A stretch of 64,000 bases of DNA from assembly GCA_016792685.1 (NCBI GenBank), contig JAEULQ010000066.1:26184-90183 (forward strand). The letters run 5' to 3'. The DNA is from Tabrizicola sp. (GTDB taxonomy: Bacteria; Pseudomonadota; Alphaproteobacteria; Rhodobacterales; Rhodobacteraceae). Each line of letters starts with the position of its first letter. The first letter of the stretch is position 1. The position numbers and the translations under genes were made by a program. The notes under the pieces are model-generated. The model did no database searches. It saw nothing but the letters and a program-made list of their open reading frames with translations, and had not been told where the DNA came from. Below, one piece after another: positions 35,274 to 44,103 of this stretch.

Positions 35274-36596
35274 ATGCAGTTGACCGACTTCATCCATGGC
35301 CTCCGGTGGGAGGATGTGCCCACCCCGGTGCAGGACCGCACCCGCGATTTCCTTGTCGACCTTCTGGGCGTCGCAACCGGTGGCATCGGCACCCGCCTTG
35401 CCCGGATCATCTGCGACCATGCCGCCGACCAGTTCGCCCCCGGAAGCGCTCCGGCGCGGATGCTGTTGGATGGCCGCAAGGTCAGCCCCGCCGGGGCAGC
35501 TCTGGCAGGTGGTATGACCATCGACGCCTACGACGCTCACGATGGCCACCGCCTGACCAAGGGCCATGCCGGTTGCGCTGCCCTTCCCGCCGCCATGGCC
35601 ATGGCGGAGGCGACAGGAAGACTGGACGGCGGCGACCTCTTGGTCTCGCTGCTTCTGGGCTACGAAATCGGCACCCGCGCAGGCGTCGCGCTGCACCGCA
35701 CCGCCTGCGACTACCACACCACCGGGGCCTGGACCGCGCTCTCCTGTGCCGCCATCGGTGCGCGCTATCTGGGGCTGACGGCAGATCAGACCCGCCACGC
35801 CCTTGGCATCGCCGAATACCACGGCCCCCGCAGCCAGATGATGCGCTGCATTGACCATCCGACCATGCTGAAGGACGGCTCCGGCTGGGGCGGCATGGCA
35901 GGGGTCTCCGCCGCCTATCTCGCCCGGTCGGGCTTCACCGGCGCGCCCGCCATCACGGCGGAAGGCGATGACGTGGCCGACCTCTGGGGCGACCTTGGGC
36001 AAACCTGGCGGGTGATGGAGCAGTACTATAAACCCTTCCCGGTCTGCCGCTGGGCGCAGCCTCCGGTGCAGGCCGTCCTCTCGTTGATGCAGGGCCACGG
36101 GCTAAGCTCGACCGACGTCGCGCGGATCGAGATCGTGACCTTCCACCAATCCCTGCGCCTTGCCACCCGGACGCCTGCTACGACCGAAGAGGCGCAGTAT
36201 TCCACCGCCTTCCCCGCCGCCGTCGCCGCCGTGCGTGGCACGATCGGCCCCGAGGACATCACCGAAGCCGCTTTCGCCGACCCGGAAATCCGCCGACTGG
36301 CCGAAGGCATGCTGGTCACCGAATCCGACACTTACAACGCGGCCTTTCCGGCCCGCCGCTTCGCCCATGCCGCGCTTGTGCTGCAGGACGGCACCCGTCT
36401 TGAATCCCCGCCCACCGAAGCCCGTGGCGACCCCGAGGCGATGGTCTCCCGCGAGGAGATGCGCCAGAAGTTCCACGCCTGCGCCGATCCGGTTCTGGGC
36501 ACCGTGCGGGCCACGGCCCTTTGCGCTGCGGCCGAGGGCCTGACCCCCGGAAATCCCGCGCAGAACCTTCTGGATTTGGCCTTGGCCAAACCTTGA
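35274..36596 (+). CDS. MmgE/PrpD-family protein
   Basis: 440 residues. Family signatures are FLVDLLGVATGGIGTRLAR, DAYDAHDGHRLTKGHAG (conserved region near the active site), LLLGYEIGTRAG, and FPVCRWAQPPVQAVLSL. Known members are 2-methylcitrate dehydratase and cis-aconitate/itaconate-type enzymes; many others have unassigned dehydratase or isomerase activity. No methylcitrate cycle genes are near, so propionate metabolism is unlikely. It is the last gene of the unit, convergent with the dimethylglycine dehydrogenase-like gene. Confidence 0.83.
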   Translation: MQLTDFIHGLRWEDVPTPVQDRTRDFLVDLLGVATGGIGTRLARIICDHAADQFAPGSAPARMLLDGRKVSPAGAALAGGMTIDAYDAHDGHRLTKGHAGCAALPAAMAMAEATGRLDGGDLLVSLLLGYEIGTRAGVALHRTACDYHTTGAWTALSCAAIGARYLGLTADQTRHALGIAEYHGPRSQMMRCIDHPTMLKDGSGWGGMAGVSAAYLARSGFTGAPAITAEGDDVADLWGDLGQTWRVMEQYYKPFPVCRWAQPPVQAVLSLMQGHGLSSTDVARIEIVTFHQSLRLATRTPATTEEAQYSTAFPAAVAAVRGTIGPEDITEAAFADPEIRRLAEGMLVTESDTYNAAFPARRFAHAALVLQDGTRLESPPTEARGDPEAMVSREEMRQKFHACADPVLGTVRATALCAAAEGLTPGNPAQNLLDLALAKP

Positions 36597-36650
36597 CAAA
36601 TCCCTAACGCCCGCGATCAAGATATTGATATTGAAGGCGTTCCGGATTTT

Positions 36651-36663
36651 GTCCACTGTGGAC
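36651..36663. repeat. Short perfect palindrome between convergent genes
   Basis: GTCCACTGTGGAC, a 6-bp inverted repeat around one base, lies in the 68-base gap between the PrpD-like and the dimethylglycine dehydrogenase-like gene stops. The gap is AT-rich (AAGATATTGATATTGAAG before it). It is too short for a convincing terminator and may be a protein site or chance. Confidence 0.3.
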
Positions 36664-36664
36664 A

Positions 36665-39100
36665 CTAGGCCCGCAGACGCTTCCCCTCCGGGTCGAACGC
36701 CGCCCCCTCCAGTACCCGCGCCCGATGCGGCCGACCCAGGACCATGACCTCCAGCTCGGCCCCCGCCGTGATATCGGGTCGCAGATAGGCCAGCGCCAAC
36801 GACTGCCCAACATGGTAGCCATAGGCCCCGCTGGAAACCTTCCCCGCAGGCTTCCCCGCCAGATCAAAGATCGGCTCGTTCCCCGTCGCATCCGCCGTGG
36901 TGACCTCGATCACCAGCGTCCGCAAGACCTCCCTCGGGGCCAAGTCCGCGATGGCCGCATAGGCCCCCTTGTTCAGGAAGTCCTTCTCCATCTTGATCAG
37001 CCCCGCGAGGCCCGTTTCCTGAGGCCAGTACTCGGGCGAGTAATCCCGCCCCCAGGACCCGTAGCCCTTCTCCACCCGCAAGCTCATCAGCGCCCGGCTG
37101 CCCACCGGCCCGGCTCCGACCGCCTTGCCCGCCTCCAACAGCGCCGCATAAAGCCGGGCCTGGTCGCCTTCCGCGCAGTGAAGCTCCCAACCCAGATCGC
37201 CGGTGAAGCTGACCCGCTGCGCGATGCAGGGGACCCCCGCCACCTCGATCTGCTGGGACCGCATGAAGGGGAAGACCTCGTTCGACAGGTCCGCATTGGT
37301 CAGCCTCTTGAGCAGCTCCCGCGCCATAGGCCCAGCCACATTGAAGCCCGCCATCGCCTCGGTCACGCTCTCCCACTGCGTCCCCGCAGGCAGCGGCACC
37401 GCATCGAAGAACCGCTTGTGATAGCGTTCCGCCATGCCCGAGCCGACCATGAAATAGTCGCCCTCGCCCAGACAGGTGACGGTGAAATCCCCGGCAATCC
37501 CGCCCCGCTTGCCGATCAGCGGGGCAAGACAGGACCGTCCCGGAACGCCGGGAATGCGGTTGGCAAGCAAAGCCTCCAGCCAATCCTTCGCCCCCGGTCC
37601 GGTGATCCGGTAGCGGGCGAAGTTCGAGATGTCGATGATCCCGGCGCGGTCACGCAAGCTGCGGGCTTCGCGGCCCACGGGACCCCACCAGTTCTGGCGG
37701 TCAAAGCCGATGGTTTCTTCCCTGGGCTCGCCCTCGGCCGAAAACCACAGGGGATGCTCCCAGCCGTAGTTCAGACCGAAGACCGCCCCCATCGCCTTCT
37801 GAGTTTCATAGATCGGACGGGTGCGGACGGGGCGACCGGCGCCGCGTTCCTCGTTCGGGAAGTGGATCTTGAACCGGTTCGCGTACTGGTCGCGGACGCG
37901 GGCCTTGGTGAAATCCTTGCCCGCCCAGGCCCCGAACCGGGCGAGGTCCCAGCCGAACATGTCAAGCTTGGGTTCGCCCTGCACGATCCATTCCGCTGAC
38001 AGAAGGCCAAGACCGCCGGATTGTGAAAAGCCGGGGATGATCCCGTTGCAGCAGAAATAATTGCGCAGCTCCGGTACGGGCCCGAAGAGAGCGGATGAAT
38101 CCGGCGACCAGATCATCGGCCCGTTGATCACCCGCTTGATCCCGGCACTGCCGACCACAGGCACCCGGTCAATGGCGCGAAGCATGTTCGGCTCGATCCG
38201 CTCCAGATCATCGGCGAAAAGCTCGTGGCCAAAGCCTTGCGGCGTGCCTTCTTCGGCCCAGAACTTCATGTCGCGCTCATAGGCACCGACGAGCAGGCCC
38301 TTGCCTTCCTGCCGCAGGTAATACTCGCCGTCCCGGTCGGCGACCGAGGGCAGGCGGCGGTCCATCGCGGCGATTTCGGGGATGGTTTCGGTGACGAAAT
38401 ACTGGTGCTCGGTCGGCATCAGGGGCAGGGTGATCCCCGCCAGCGCCGCCACTTCACGCGCCCAAAGGCCCGCAGCATTGACGACCCATTGGGTGTGAAC
38501 CTCGCCCAGCGGCGTTTCGACGATCCATGACCCATCCGCCTGCGGCCGCGTCGCCGTCACCGGGCAATTGCGGTGGATCTGCGCGCCGCGCGCCCGGGCC
38601 CCCGCTGCATAGGCCATGGTCACGCCCGAGGGGTCGACGTTGCCGCCTTGCGGTTCATACATGATGCAGCGGATGCCGTCGAAGTTGACGAGGGGATGCA
38701 GACGCTCTGCCTCGGCCCGGGTCACCTCATAGAAATCCATGTCGTAGTAACGGGCCTTGGCGGCCTGCAGGCGCAACTGATGCTCGCGCGCCTCGGTCTG
38801 GGCCAGATAAAGCGAGCCAGGCTGGAAGATGCCGCAGCCCTGTCCCGTCTCGGCCTCCAGCTCTTTGTAGAGCCCCATCGTATAATGCTGCAACCGGCTG
38901 ATGTTGGTCGAATCATGCAGCCCGTGGATGTTCGCCGCCGCATGCCAGGTGGAGCCTGAGGTCAGTTCCGACCGCTCCAAGAGGATGACATCCGTCCAGC
39001 CCAGCTTGGTCAGGTGGTAAAGGATTGAGCAGCCGACCAGTCCGCCCCCGATCACAACGGCCTGGGCGTGGGATTTCAACTTTGCTTCAGGGCTCGTCAT
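36665..39100 (-). CDS. Dimethylglycine/sarcosine dehydrogenase-like FAD and folate protein (second copy)
   Basis: 811 residues. Same architecture as the 19,464-21,887 protein: FAD motif VIGGGLVGCS (about 16-25), WHAA with His52 where covalent FAD is attached in dimethylglycine dehydrogenase, FAO_M, and a C-terminal GcvT-type folate domain (FTGDLGWELHCAEG, VEKGYGSWGRDYSPEYWPQE). It probably oxidatively demethylates an N-methyl compound. Its start lies inside the end of the MttB-family gene (14-base overlap), so the two are translated together and likely act in one pathway. Confidence 0.86.
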   Translation of the reverse strand: MTSPEAKLKSHAQAVVIGGGLVGCSILYHLTKLGWTDVILLERSELTSGSTWHAAANIHGLHDSTNISRLQHYTMGLYKELEAETGQGCGIFQPGSLYLAQTEAREHQLRLQAAKARYYDMDFYEVTRAEAERLHPLVNFDGIRCIMYEPQGGNVDPSGVTMAYAAGARARGAQIHRNCPVTATRPQADGSWIVETPLGEVHTQWVVNAAGLWAREVAALAGITLPLMPTEHQYFVTETIPEIAAMDRRLPSVADRDGEYYLRQEGKGLLVGAYERDMKFWAEEGTPQGFGHELFADDLERIEPNMLRAIDRVPVVGSAGIKRVINGPMIWSPDSSALFGPVPELRNYFCCNGIIPGFSQSGGLGLLSAEWIVQGEPKLDMFGWDLARFGAWAGKDFTKARVRDQYANRFKIHFPNEERGAGRPVRTRPIYETQKAMGAVFGLNYGWEHPLWFSAEGEPREETIGFDRQNWWGPVGREARSLRDRAGIIDISNFARYRITGPGAKDWLEALLANRIPGVPGRSCLAPLIGKRGGIAGDFTVTCLGEGDYFMVGSGMAERYHKRFFDAVPLPAGTQWESVTEAMAGFNVAGPMARELLKRLTNADLSNEVFPFMRSQQIEVAGVPCIAQRVSFTGDLGWELHCAEGDQARLYAALLEAGKAVGAGPVGSRALMSLRVEKGYGSWGRDYSPEYWPQETGLAGLIKMEKDFLNKGAYAAIADLAPREVLRTLVIEVTTADATGNEPIFDLAGKPAGKVSSGAYGYHVGQSLALAYLRPDITAGAELEVMVLGRPHRARVLEGAAFDPEGKRLRA

Positions 39101-40607
39101 CGCCGATCTCTTCCCGCCGCTTGGCGACATAGGCTTCCAGTTCCTCGCGGATGGCAGGGTCCATCGGCGGTTCTTCATACTCAGCCAGCGCCTGCTGCCA
39201 AAGGTCGGTCGCGCGGTCACCCGCTTCCTTCGCCCCGGCCAGCGCCCAGTTCTCATACCCTCGCCAGTCGGACAGCATCGGCTGATAGAAGGCCTTTTCA
39301 TAGCGTGCCATCGTATGGGCCGCGCCAAAGAAATGGCCGCCCGCAGGCACATCGCGGATGGCGTCGAAGCCCAGTTCCTCGGCATCCCATTTCAGGGGTC
39401 GCAGGAATTCCACCATGTTCTGCAGGATTTCCACGTCGAGTATCAGTTTCTCGTAGCTTGCGGTCAGCCCGCCCTCCAGCCAGCCTGCCGCGTGGTAGAT
39501 CAGGTTCGCGCCGCCCATGACCGCGCCCCAGGTGGCCATCGAGGTCTCATAGGCCGCCTGCAGGTCGACCGCGTTCGAGGCATTGGCGTTCGAGGTCCGG
39601 TAGGGCAACCCGTAGCGCCGCGCCAACTGGCCCGCGATGACATTGGCCTTGGTATTCTCCGGCGTGCCGAAAGCTGGCGCGCCCGAGCGCATGTCGACAT
39701 TCGAGGTGAAGGCCCCGTACATCACGGGCGCCCCTGGTTTGACCAGCTGGGTCAGGACAACGCCGAACAGCGCCTCGGCATTCTGCTGGGCCATGGCGGC
39801 GGGCAGGGAGACCGGGGTCATCGCGCCCATCAGGGTGAAGGGGGTAATTGTCACCGGCTGGCCGTGTTCGGCCATTGCGATCAGGCCATCGCCCATCGCG
39901 TCATCCAGAAGCCGCGGCGAGTTGACCGAAATGATGGTGATGACTCCGGGATCCTTCGCCATCTCCTCAAGGCTGACCCCGCGCGAGATAGCCATCATCC
40001 GGATGCCGTCCATTGCCCGGCCCCTCCCGATCGCTGTGCAGTGGAAGGTCAGGTCCGAGAGCGTCAGATTTGCGAAATAGGTGTCCAGATGCCGGTTGTT
40101 CGCGGGCAGCTCCTGCGGCGCGGTTACCTGATTGCCGATCATGTGGATCGTGTTGAAGTGATGCGCGAGGCGGATGAAGTTCTGGTAGTCGGCCAGGTTC
40201 CCCGACCTACGGCCATTCACCCGGTCATGCACATTGGGCGGCCCGGCGACCAGCCCGAAGACCAGATGGTCGCCGCCCAGATGCACCCGCTTCACCGGGT
40301 TGCGCGGGGTCAGCGTGAACTGGCGCGGGACGGTCGCAAGTGCTGCTTCCACATGGGTCTCGTCGATCCGCACGACCCCGTCACCGTCGATCTTTGCCCC
40401 GGCCGCCGCAAACAGCGCCCGCACATTGGCACCCATCACCTTGACGCCCAGTTCCTTCAGGATGCGGATCGAGGTGTCGTGCAGATCCTGCATCTGGTCC
40501 GGCGACAAAAGCTCCATCGGCGCATAGGGGTTGCGGACAACCTCCCATGGCAGTTGGGCGATGCTGGCCCCGGCCTTTTCGCGCCGCCCCCGTCTTGCTT
40601 CCCGCAT
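39087..40607 (-). CDS. MttB-family (trimethylamine methyltransferase-like) protein, non-pyrrolysine
   Basis: 506 residues, COG5598 family. The barrel is recognised from GLVAGPPNVHDRVNGRRSG, GVITIISVNSPRLLDDAM, PVTITPFTLMGAMTPV, and the C-terminal YHAAGWLEGGLTASYEKLILD. There is no in-frame UAG, so this is a non-pyrrolysine homologue, the group that includes glycine betaine- and other quaternary amine-demethylating enzymes. Those transfer a methyl group to a corrinoid protein, but no corrinoid protein gene is present here. It pairs with the overlapping flavin/folate dehydrogenase. The start MREARRGRREKAG was chosen by family length. Confidence 0.85.
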   Translation of the reverse strand: MREARRGRREKAGASIAQLPWEVVRNPYAPMELLSPDQMQDLHDTSIRILKELGVKVMGANVRALFAAAGAKIDGDGVVRIDETHVEAALATVPRQFTLTPRNPVKRVHLGGDHLVFGLVAGPPNVHDRVNGRRSGNLADYQNFIRLAHHFNTIHMIGNQVTAPQELPANNRHLDTYFANLTLSDLTFHCTAIGRGRAMDGIRMMAISRGVSLEEMAKDPGVITIISVNSPRLLDDAMGDGLIAMAEHGQPVTITPFTLMGAMTPVSLPAAMAQQNAEALFGVVLTQLVKPGAPVMYGAFTSNVDMRSGAPAFGTPENTKANVIAGQLARRYGLPYRTSNANASNAVDLQAAYETSMATWGAVMGGANLIYHAAGWLEGGLTASYEKLILDVEILQNMVEFLRPLKWDAEELGFDAIRDVPAGGHFFGAAHTMARYEKAFYQPMLSDWRGYENWALAGAKEAGDRATDLWQQALAEYEEPPMDPAIREELEAYVAKRREEIGDDEP

Positions 40608-40654
40608 CTTATGCCCTCGCCTTTTGCCGCAGCCTAAAACTCGGGCAGACAAAG

Positions 40655-40679
40655 TCACGAAAGCGAAACGGGGGCCTGA
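40655..40679 (-). promoter_or_regulatory. Shared dyad motif, copy 3 (upstream of MttB-family gene)
   Basis: Read on the minus strand: TCAGG, 15 bases beginning CCCCCGTTTCGCTTT, then CGTGA; it lies 48-72 bases before the methyltransferase start. CTTTGGG precedes it as at copy 2. It lies in the divergent promoter shared with the LysR gene at 40756, the obvious candidate to bind it. Confidence 0.58.
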
Positions 40680-40755
40680 CCCAAAGATATTCTGGGGCAT
40701 AATCTGTGGCTCGATCCCGGCAGATCGACTAGTCTGGCCACAGGAGAATGTGTCG

Positions 40756-41625
40756 ATGAAATACCTGCCGCCCCTGAACTACATTCGATCATTCGAGGCC
40801 TCCGCGCGCCACCTTAGCTTTACTAAGGCCGCAGAGGAGCTGCGGATGACCCAGGCGGCCGTCTCGGGTCATGTGCGGGCACTGGAACAGTTTATCGGCC
40901 GTCCGCTCTTCTACCGCGCCCCGCGCAGTCTGACCCTGACCGAGGTCGCCTCGGCCTATCTTCCGGCCCTGCAACGGGCGCTTGCGCAGATCGACGTGGC
41001 GACCGGCCAGGTCCAGACGGTGCGGCACCGCAAGGAAGTCACGATTGCCTGCCCGGCAAGCCTGGCCACCAACTGGCTGCCGGAACGCCTGAAGGCCTAC
41101 CGGGAGGAGAACCCGGAAGTCGAGGTGACCGTCCACGCGACGATCTGGGCAGAAGCCACCGAGCAGATCGTCGACCTCCGGATCATTCCACGCCATGTCA
41201 GCCAGCCCCTTGTCGGCGAAAGCCTGGGCGAAGAGCTTCTCGTCATGGTCTGTCGGCCCGATTTCCTGACCGGACCCGAGGGCATTCGGACCCCGGCCGA
41301 TGTCCTGCGCAAGGGATTGATCCATATCCTAGGGCGGCAGGAGCTTTGGGAGGCCTTTGCCCGCCACCACGGCATTCCCGATCTTCCTTTGGTGCAGGGC
41401 CTGAAGACCGACAGCTCCAACGTCGCGCTTGAGATGGCGATTGCCGGCCTGGGCTGCGCGGTCACGCTGGCTTCGTTGGCTGCGGTCCATATTCGGCGCG
41501 GCTCGCTGGTCGAGCCCTTCCCCGGCCGGATCCCAAGCGGATGGGGCTATGACTTGCGACCGGGCGAACTTAGCCCCACCCGCGCCAGCGAAAGGCTTAT
41601 GCAGTTCTTGCTGCAACGCGGTTGA
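40756..41625 (+). CDS. LysR-family regulator (GcvA-like)
   Basis: 289 residues. The start at 40756 follows AGGAGAA at suitable distance. The N-terminal winged HTH spans about residues 6-65 (LNYIRSFEASARHLSFTKAA, then MTQAAVSGHVRALEQFIGRPLF), the pattern of the GcvA/AmpR subgroup. The effector domain follows (VTIACPASLATNWLPERL). It is divergent from the MttB-dehydrogenase pair and probably regulates it. The dyad in the shared promoter recurs before two more units, so its regulon may be wider. Confidence 0.87.
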   Translation: MKYLPPLNYIRSFEASARHLSFTKAAEELRMTQAAVSGHVRALEQFIGRPLFYRAPRSLTLTEVASAYLPALQRALAQIDVATGQVQTVRHRKEVTIACPASLATNWLPERLKAYREENPEVEVTVHATIWAEATEQIVDLRIIPRHVSQPLVGESLGEELLVMVCRPDFLTGPEGIRTPADVLRKGLIHILGRQELWEAFARHHGIPDLPLVQGLKTDSSNVALEMAIAGLGCAVTLASLAAVHIRRGSLVEPFPGRIPSGWGYDLRPGELSPTRASERLMQFLLQRG

Positions 41626-41817
41626 GGCTAGAGCGGGGCAAGGTGTGCTCGAGCTTCTTGCCGGGCGTCCAGATCCCAGATGCGATGTGACAGGTGCCTG
41701 CGTCCGTTTTCCGCTCTTTCTCGGCCGTTCGCAGGCTGACCCGACACCAAGCCGCTGGGGCCTGATGCTTTGTCCCGCCTTGACGAATGGTTCCGGCGCG
41801 AATACCTACCCATCAGC
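41626..41817. other. Intergenic region without recognised gene
   Basis: 191 bases between the LysR gene and tRNA-Gly. It must contain the tRNA promoter. A weak GGCAAG/CTTGCC inverted repeat at about 41637-41662 could be part of a terminator for the LysR gene. No coding sequence was recognised. Confidence 0.4.
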
Positions 41818-41891
41818 GCGGGCGTTGTGTAATGGTAAGACCTTAGCCTTCCAAGCTAAAGACGCGGGTTCGATTCCCGCCGCCCGCTCCA
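41818..41891 (+). tRNA. tRNA-Gly (anticodon TCC)
   Basis: 74 bases including an encoded 3' CCA. The acceptor stem GCGGGCG pairs perfectly with CGCCCGC. The D arm contains TAATGGTAAGA. The anticodon stem TTAGC/GCTAA encloses the loop CTTCCAA with anticodon TCC, reading GGA codons. The T arm is GCGGG-TTCGATT-CCCGC. The discriminator base is T. The sequence directly 3' is of different composition. Confidence 0.97.
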
Positions 41892-42205
41892 TCTTCTCTT
41901 TCGCATGTCAAACCGCGCATCTAGCGGTAAGTCGACTGATCGCTTGACCGCAAGTTTGACTGCGCGAGACAGGGTTCCTTCGTCTTGGTTGTCTTGAATG
42001 CCGTCGGGACGCCGCTCTTGCCCTGAATACTTGGATGAGAGGTACCCGCGCCTTCTTCGATGCAGTTTGGGTCCGGTGGATGTGAGACTTAGCTGTCTGG
42101 CAAACGAAGGGAGGGCTACTCGTGTTCTCGAGCCTGAGAAGGCACGAGCTTTCGGCTTTGAGCCACGTGAGATCGCCCAGACCGAAATGTGCGGATCACG
42201 GGCTC
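41892..42205. other. Intergenic region downstream of tRNA-Gly
   Basis: 314 bases. Only one short open frame with no family resemblance is present. I find no integrase, insertion-sequence end or second copy of the tRNA 3' end in this stretch. Composition is less GC-rich than the window average, like the gene that follows. Confidence 0.4.
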
Positions 42206-43999
42206 TTAGCGGGCCATGAGCTTGGCCAGCAGTAGGTCGGCGTAGTACTGCGCGTCGGCACGACCAGCGACACCTCTCAAGATCAAGTGATCCAACGCCT
42301 TAAGGGCGAGCGATGGGCTGTTGAACACAAAATCGGCCAGGATGCACAGATGCTTTAGGGCTTCTGTTTGGTAGGCACCAAGGTCCAGTAGCGACCGTAC
42401 GAAGATCGCATCCCCATCGGTGATTTGGTCACCATATCCTCGTCGTGGAAGAGAGGTATTTAGTGAAGTGCGAAAGGCGACCTGCCGCAGGAAGGCAAAC
42501 TTGTGAAGGCCATAACCAAAGTCGCGCAACAAAGCCATCTGGTCGCAGAGAAGTGGTTGATCAACATAGATCGGAATCGCGGCTGCTTCGGTCACCACTG
42601 CAACTGCCGTCGAAAGTTTGCGTTCTGCATGTTTGAAGACATCAGCTTCTCCGCCCTGAATATCGATCTTCAGCAAGTCGAAGTCGGGGAGATCAGCCAT
42701 ATCGTCCAGCCGAGTGGTTGTCACCTCGACTTCACTCGCTATCTTAATGTCCTTGCGCCAACGGTTTAGTGCTTTCGACGTTGATCCGTTCGGTCGCAGC
42801 GTCGACGTGAAGCCGGGATGCTGTGTAATGTATAGCCGCCTGACGCTGCCGTCACCTACAGTTAGCGGAAGATAGTGCTCGTTCGGCCCGGCTGAGGCGA
42901 CAAGACGATTGAATTGCTCGGGCTGGGGTTCAAACCCCCAGACTTCGCAAGCACCTTGCGACAGCAGGAAAGCGTATGGCGGGATCTCGATTGGGCTGGC
43001 GCCTACGTCTGCCACTATGCTTCGCCGTACGGGACGCAGAAGACCACGCAACAGACTTAGCCGTTTGCATTCATTTGCGGTTGGCTCTTCGGACGCGCTT
43101 GCCGGAACTGTGCTTCCGCGCGATTTGGCTGGAATGAGTTCCGCGAAACGATCTGGCAATCGGACGGGTAAGCTCTTTCGGTACTGAGCTCCGTCCGGCA
43201 TCGCAATCGTTGCGAACCGCGGCGACATAGCAGGGGCCCCTGCGTCATCAAAACAAATTCGGTGACGCACAGCCATTTCCACCGAGTCTAGGTCGTAGAG
43301 ATTTGAAGCTCTAATTGTTTGAAAGTGACGTTCGCGGGCTCCTGCATGTCCGACATAGGAGACCATATCCAGATCCCCTCTTGCGCTGATCCGGTCGTGG
43401 AAGATGTGTCTGTCCATCGAGGCAAGATGGACAAGGAAGAGTGCCTTGCTCAGAATTACTGGGCCATCTGTGAGAGAGTGGCATGATTTCGTCCAAGTGA
43501 TCGGGCGCGAAATCGCGCAGGGTTTGCTGTATTCACCGTGTGCGAAGGCATGTCGTCGTTGGACGAGAACGGGAACTTGAAAGTCCAGCGAGCGCTCGAC
43601 CATGTCGTTATGAACAACATCTAGTCCGAATGCATAGAGGTAGCCGTTTTCTAGAACCTCCTCCAGGACGGTGTCCCAAGTCCCCTTTTCGGGGTCAACG
43701 ACAAGAAATTCATCAACGTCTGTACGAAGCACGACATCGTACCGTGACAGCAGTTCTGCGCATGTTTTGGATAGGTAGTCCGCAGCAAAAACATCGCATT
43801 GTCTGCGATTCCTGGGAAAACTTGTTTGAATCACATTGTCGAACCGCCCATCACTGGGCAGATCCCAATCATCCCCATCCTTCACAAGGAACAGGTTCTC
43901 CGCGCCAAACTGGGCCCCATAGTAGTTGCTCCACATGGCGCAAAAGAAAGGCTCCTTCCTGGCATGAGTTACGACCGCGACTCGCGTAGTTTTCTGCAA
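42206..43999 (-). CDS. Fusion of a glycosyltransferase-like domain and an FkbM methyltransferase domain
   Basis: 597 residues. The N-terminal part (about 1-300) looks like a family 2/92-type glycosyltransferase, beginning with AVVTHARKEPFFCAMWSNYYG and having a DVD motif in VVLRTDVDEFLV (94-96). Residues about 330-500 form an FkbM-type SAM-dependent methyltransferase: VADVGASPIEIPPYAFLLSQG, VWGFEPQPEQFNRL and LLKIDIQGGEADVFKHAE. A final helical segment of about 80 residues is unassigned. It may build and O-methylate a surface glycan. Codon use and GC are visibly lower than neighbours, and it lies beside a tRNA, so recent acquisition is likely. Confidence 0.75.
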   Translation of the reverse strand: MQKTTRVAVVTHARKEPFFCAMWSNYYGAQFGAENLFLVKDGDDWDLPSDGRFDNVIQTSFPRNRRQCDVFAADYLSKTCAELLSRYDVVLRTDVDEFLVVDPEKGTWDTVLEEVLENGYLYAFGLDVVHNDMVERSLDFQVPVLVQRRHAFAHGEYSKPCAISRPITWTKSCHSLTDGPVILSKALFLVHLASMDRHIFHDRISARGDLDMVSYVGHAGARERHFQTIRASNLYDLDSVEMAVRHRICFDDAGAPAMSPRFATIAMPDGAQYRKSLPVRLPDRFAELIPAKSRGSTVPASASEEPTANECKRLSLLRGLLRPVRRSIVADVGASPIEIPPYAFLLSQGACEVWGFEPQPEQFNRLVASAGPNEHYLPLTVGDGSVRRLYITQHPGFTSTLRPNGSTSKALNRWRKDIKIASEVEVTTTRLDDMADLPDFDLLKIDIQGGEADVFKHAERKLSTAVAVVTEAAAIPIYVDQPLLCDQMALLRDFGYGLHKFAFLRQVAFRTSLNTSLPRRGYGDQITDGDAIFVRSLLDLGAYQTEALKHLCILADFVFNSPSLALKALDHLILRGVAGRADAQYYADLLLAKLMAR

Positions 44000-44103
44000 A
44001 AGGCCGGCCTCCAGAGCTTACATTGCTCATGTTTGTGGTGCCGGGCTATTTGGATTGCCCAACACAACTCTAACTGACAGGTCCCCGGCGCAAGCCACGG
44101 GCT

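Noticed and set aside
36651-36663. Terminator between PrpD-like and DMGDH-like genes
   Set aside because: The palindrome has only a 6-bp stem and a one-base centre, which cannot form a hairpin loop, and there is no T-tract.
41998-42219. Open frame of 73 codons downstream of tRNA-Gly
   Set aside because: No ribosome binding site, no family resemblance, and it runs into the end of the convergent glycosyltransferase gene; probably chance.
42915-42940. T-arm-like GGGTTCAAACCCCC hairpin suggesting a second tRNA
   Set aside because: It lies inside the FkbM domain coding region on the opposite strand and no acceptor, D or anticodon stems can be built around it.
41871-44103. Tandem copy of the tRNA-Gly 3' end marking an integrated element
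   Set aside because: I looked for the CGATTCCCGCCGCCCGC end again up to fabI and found none, and there is no integrase gene; only the composition shift supports transfer.
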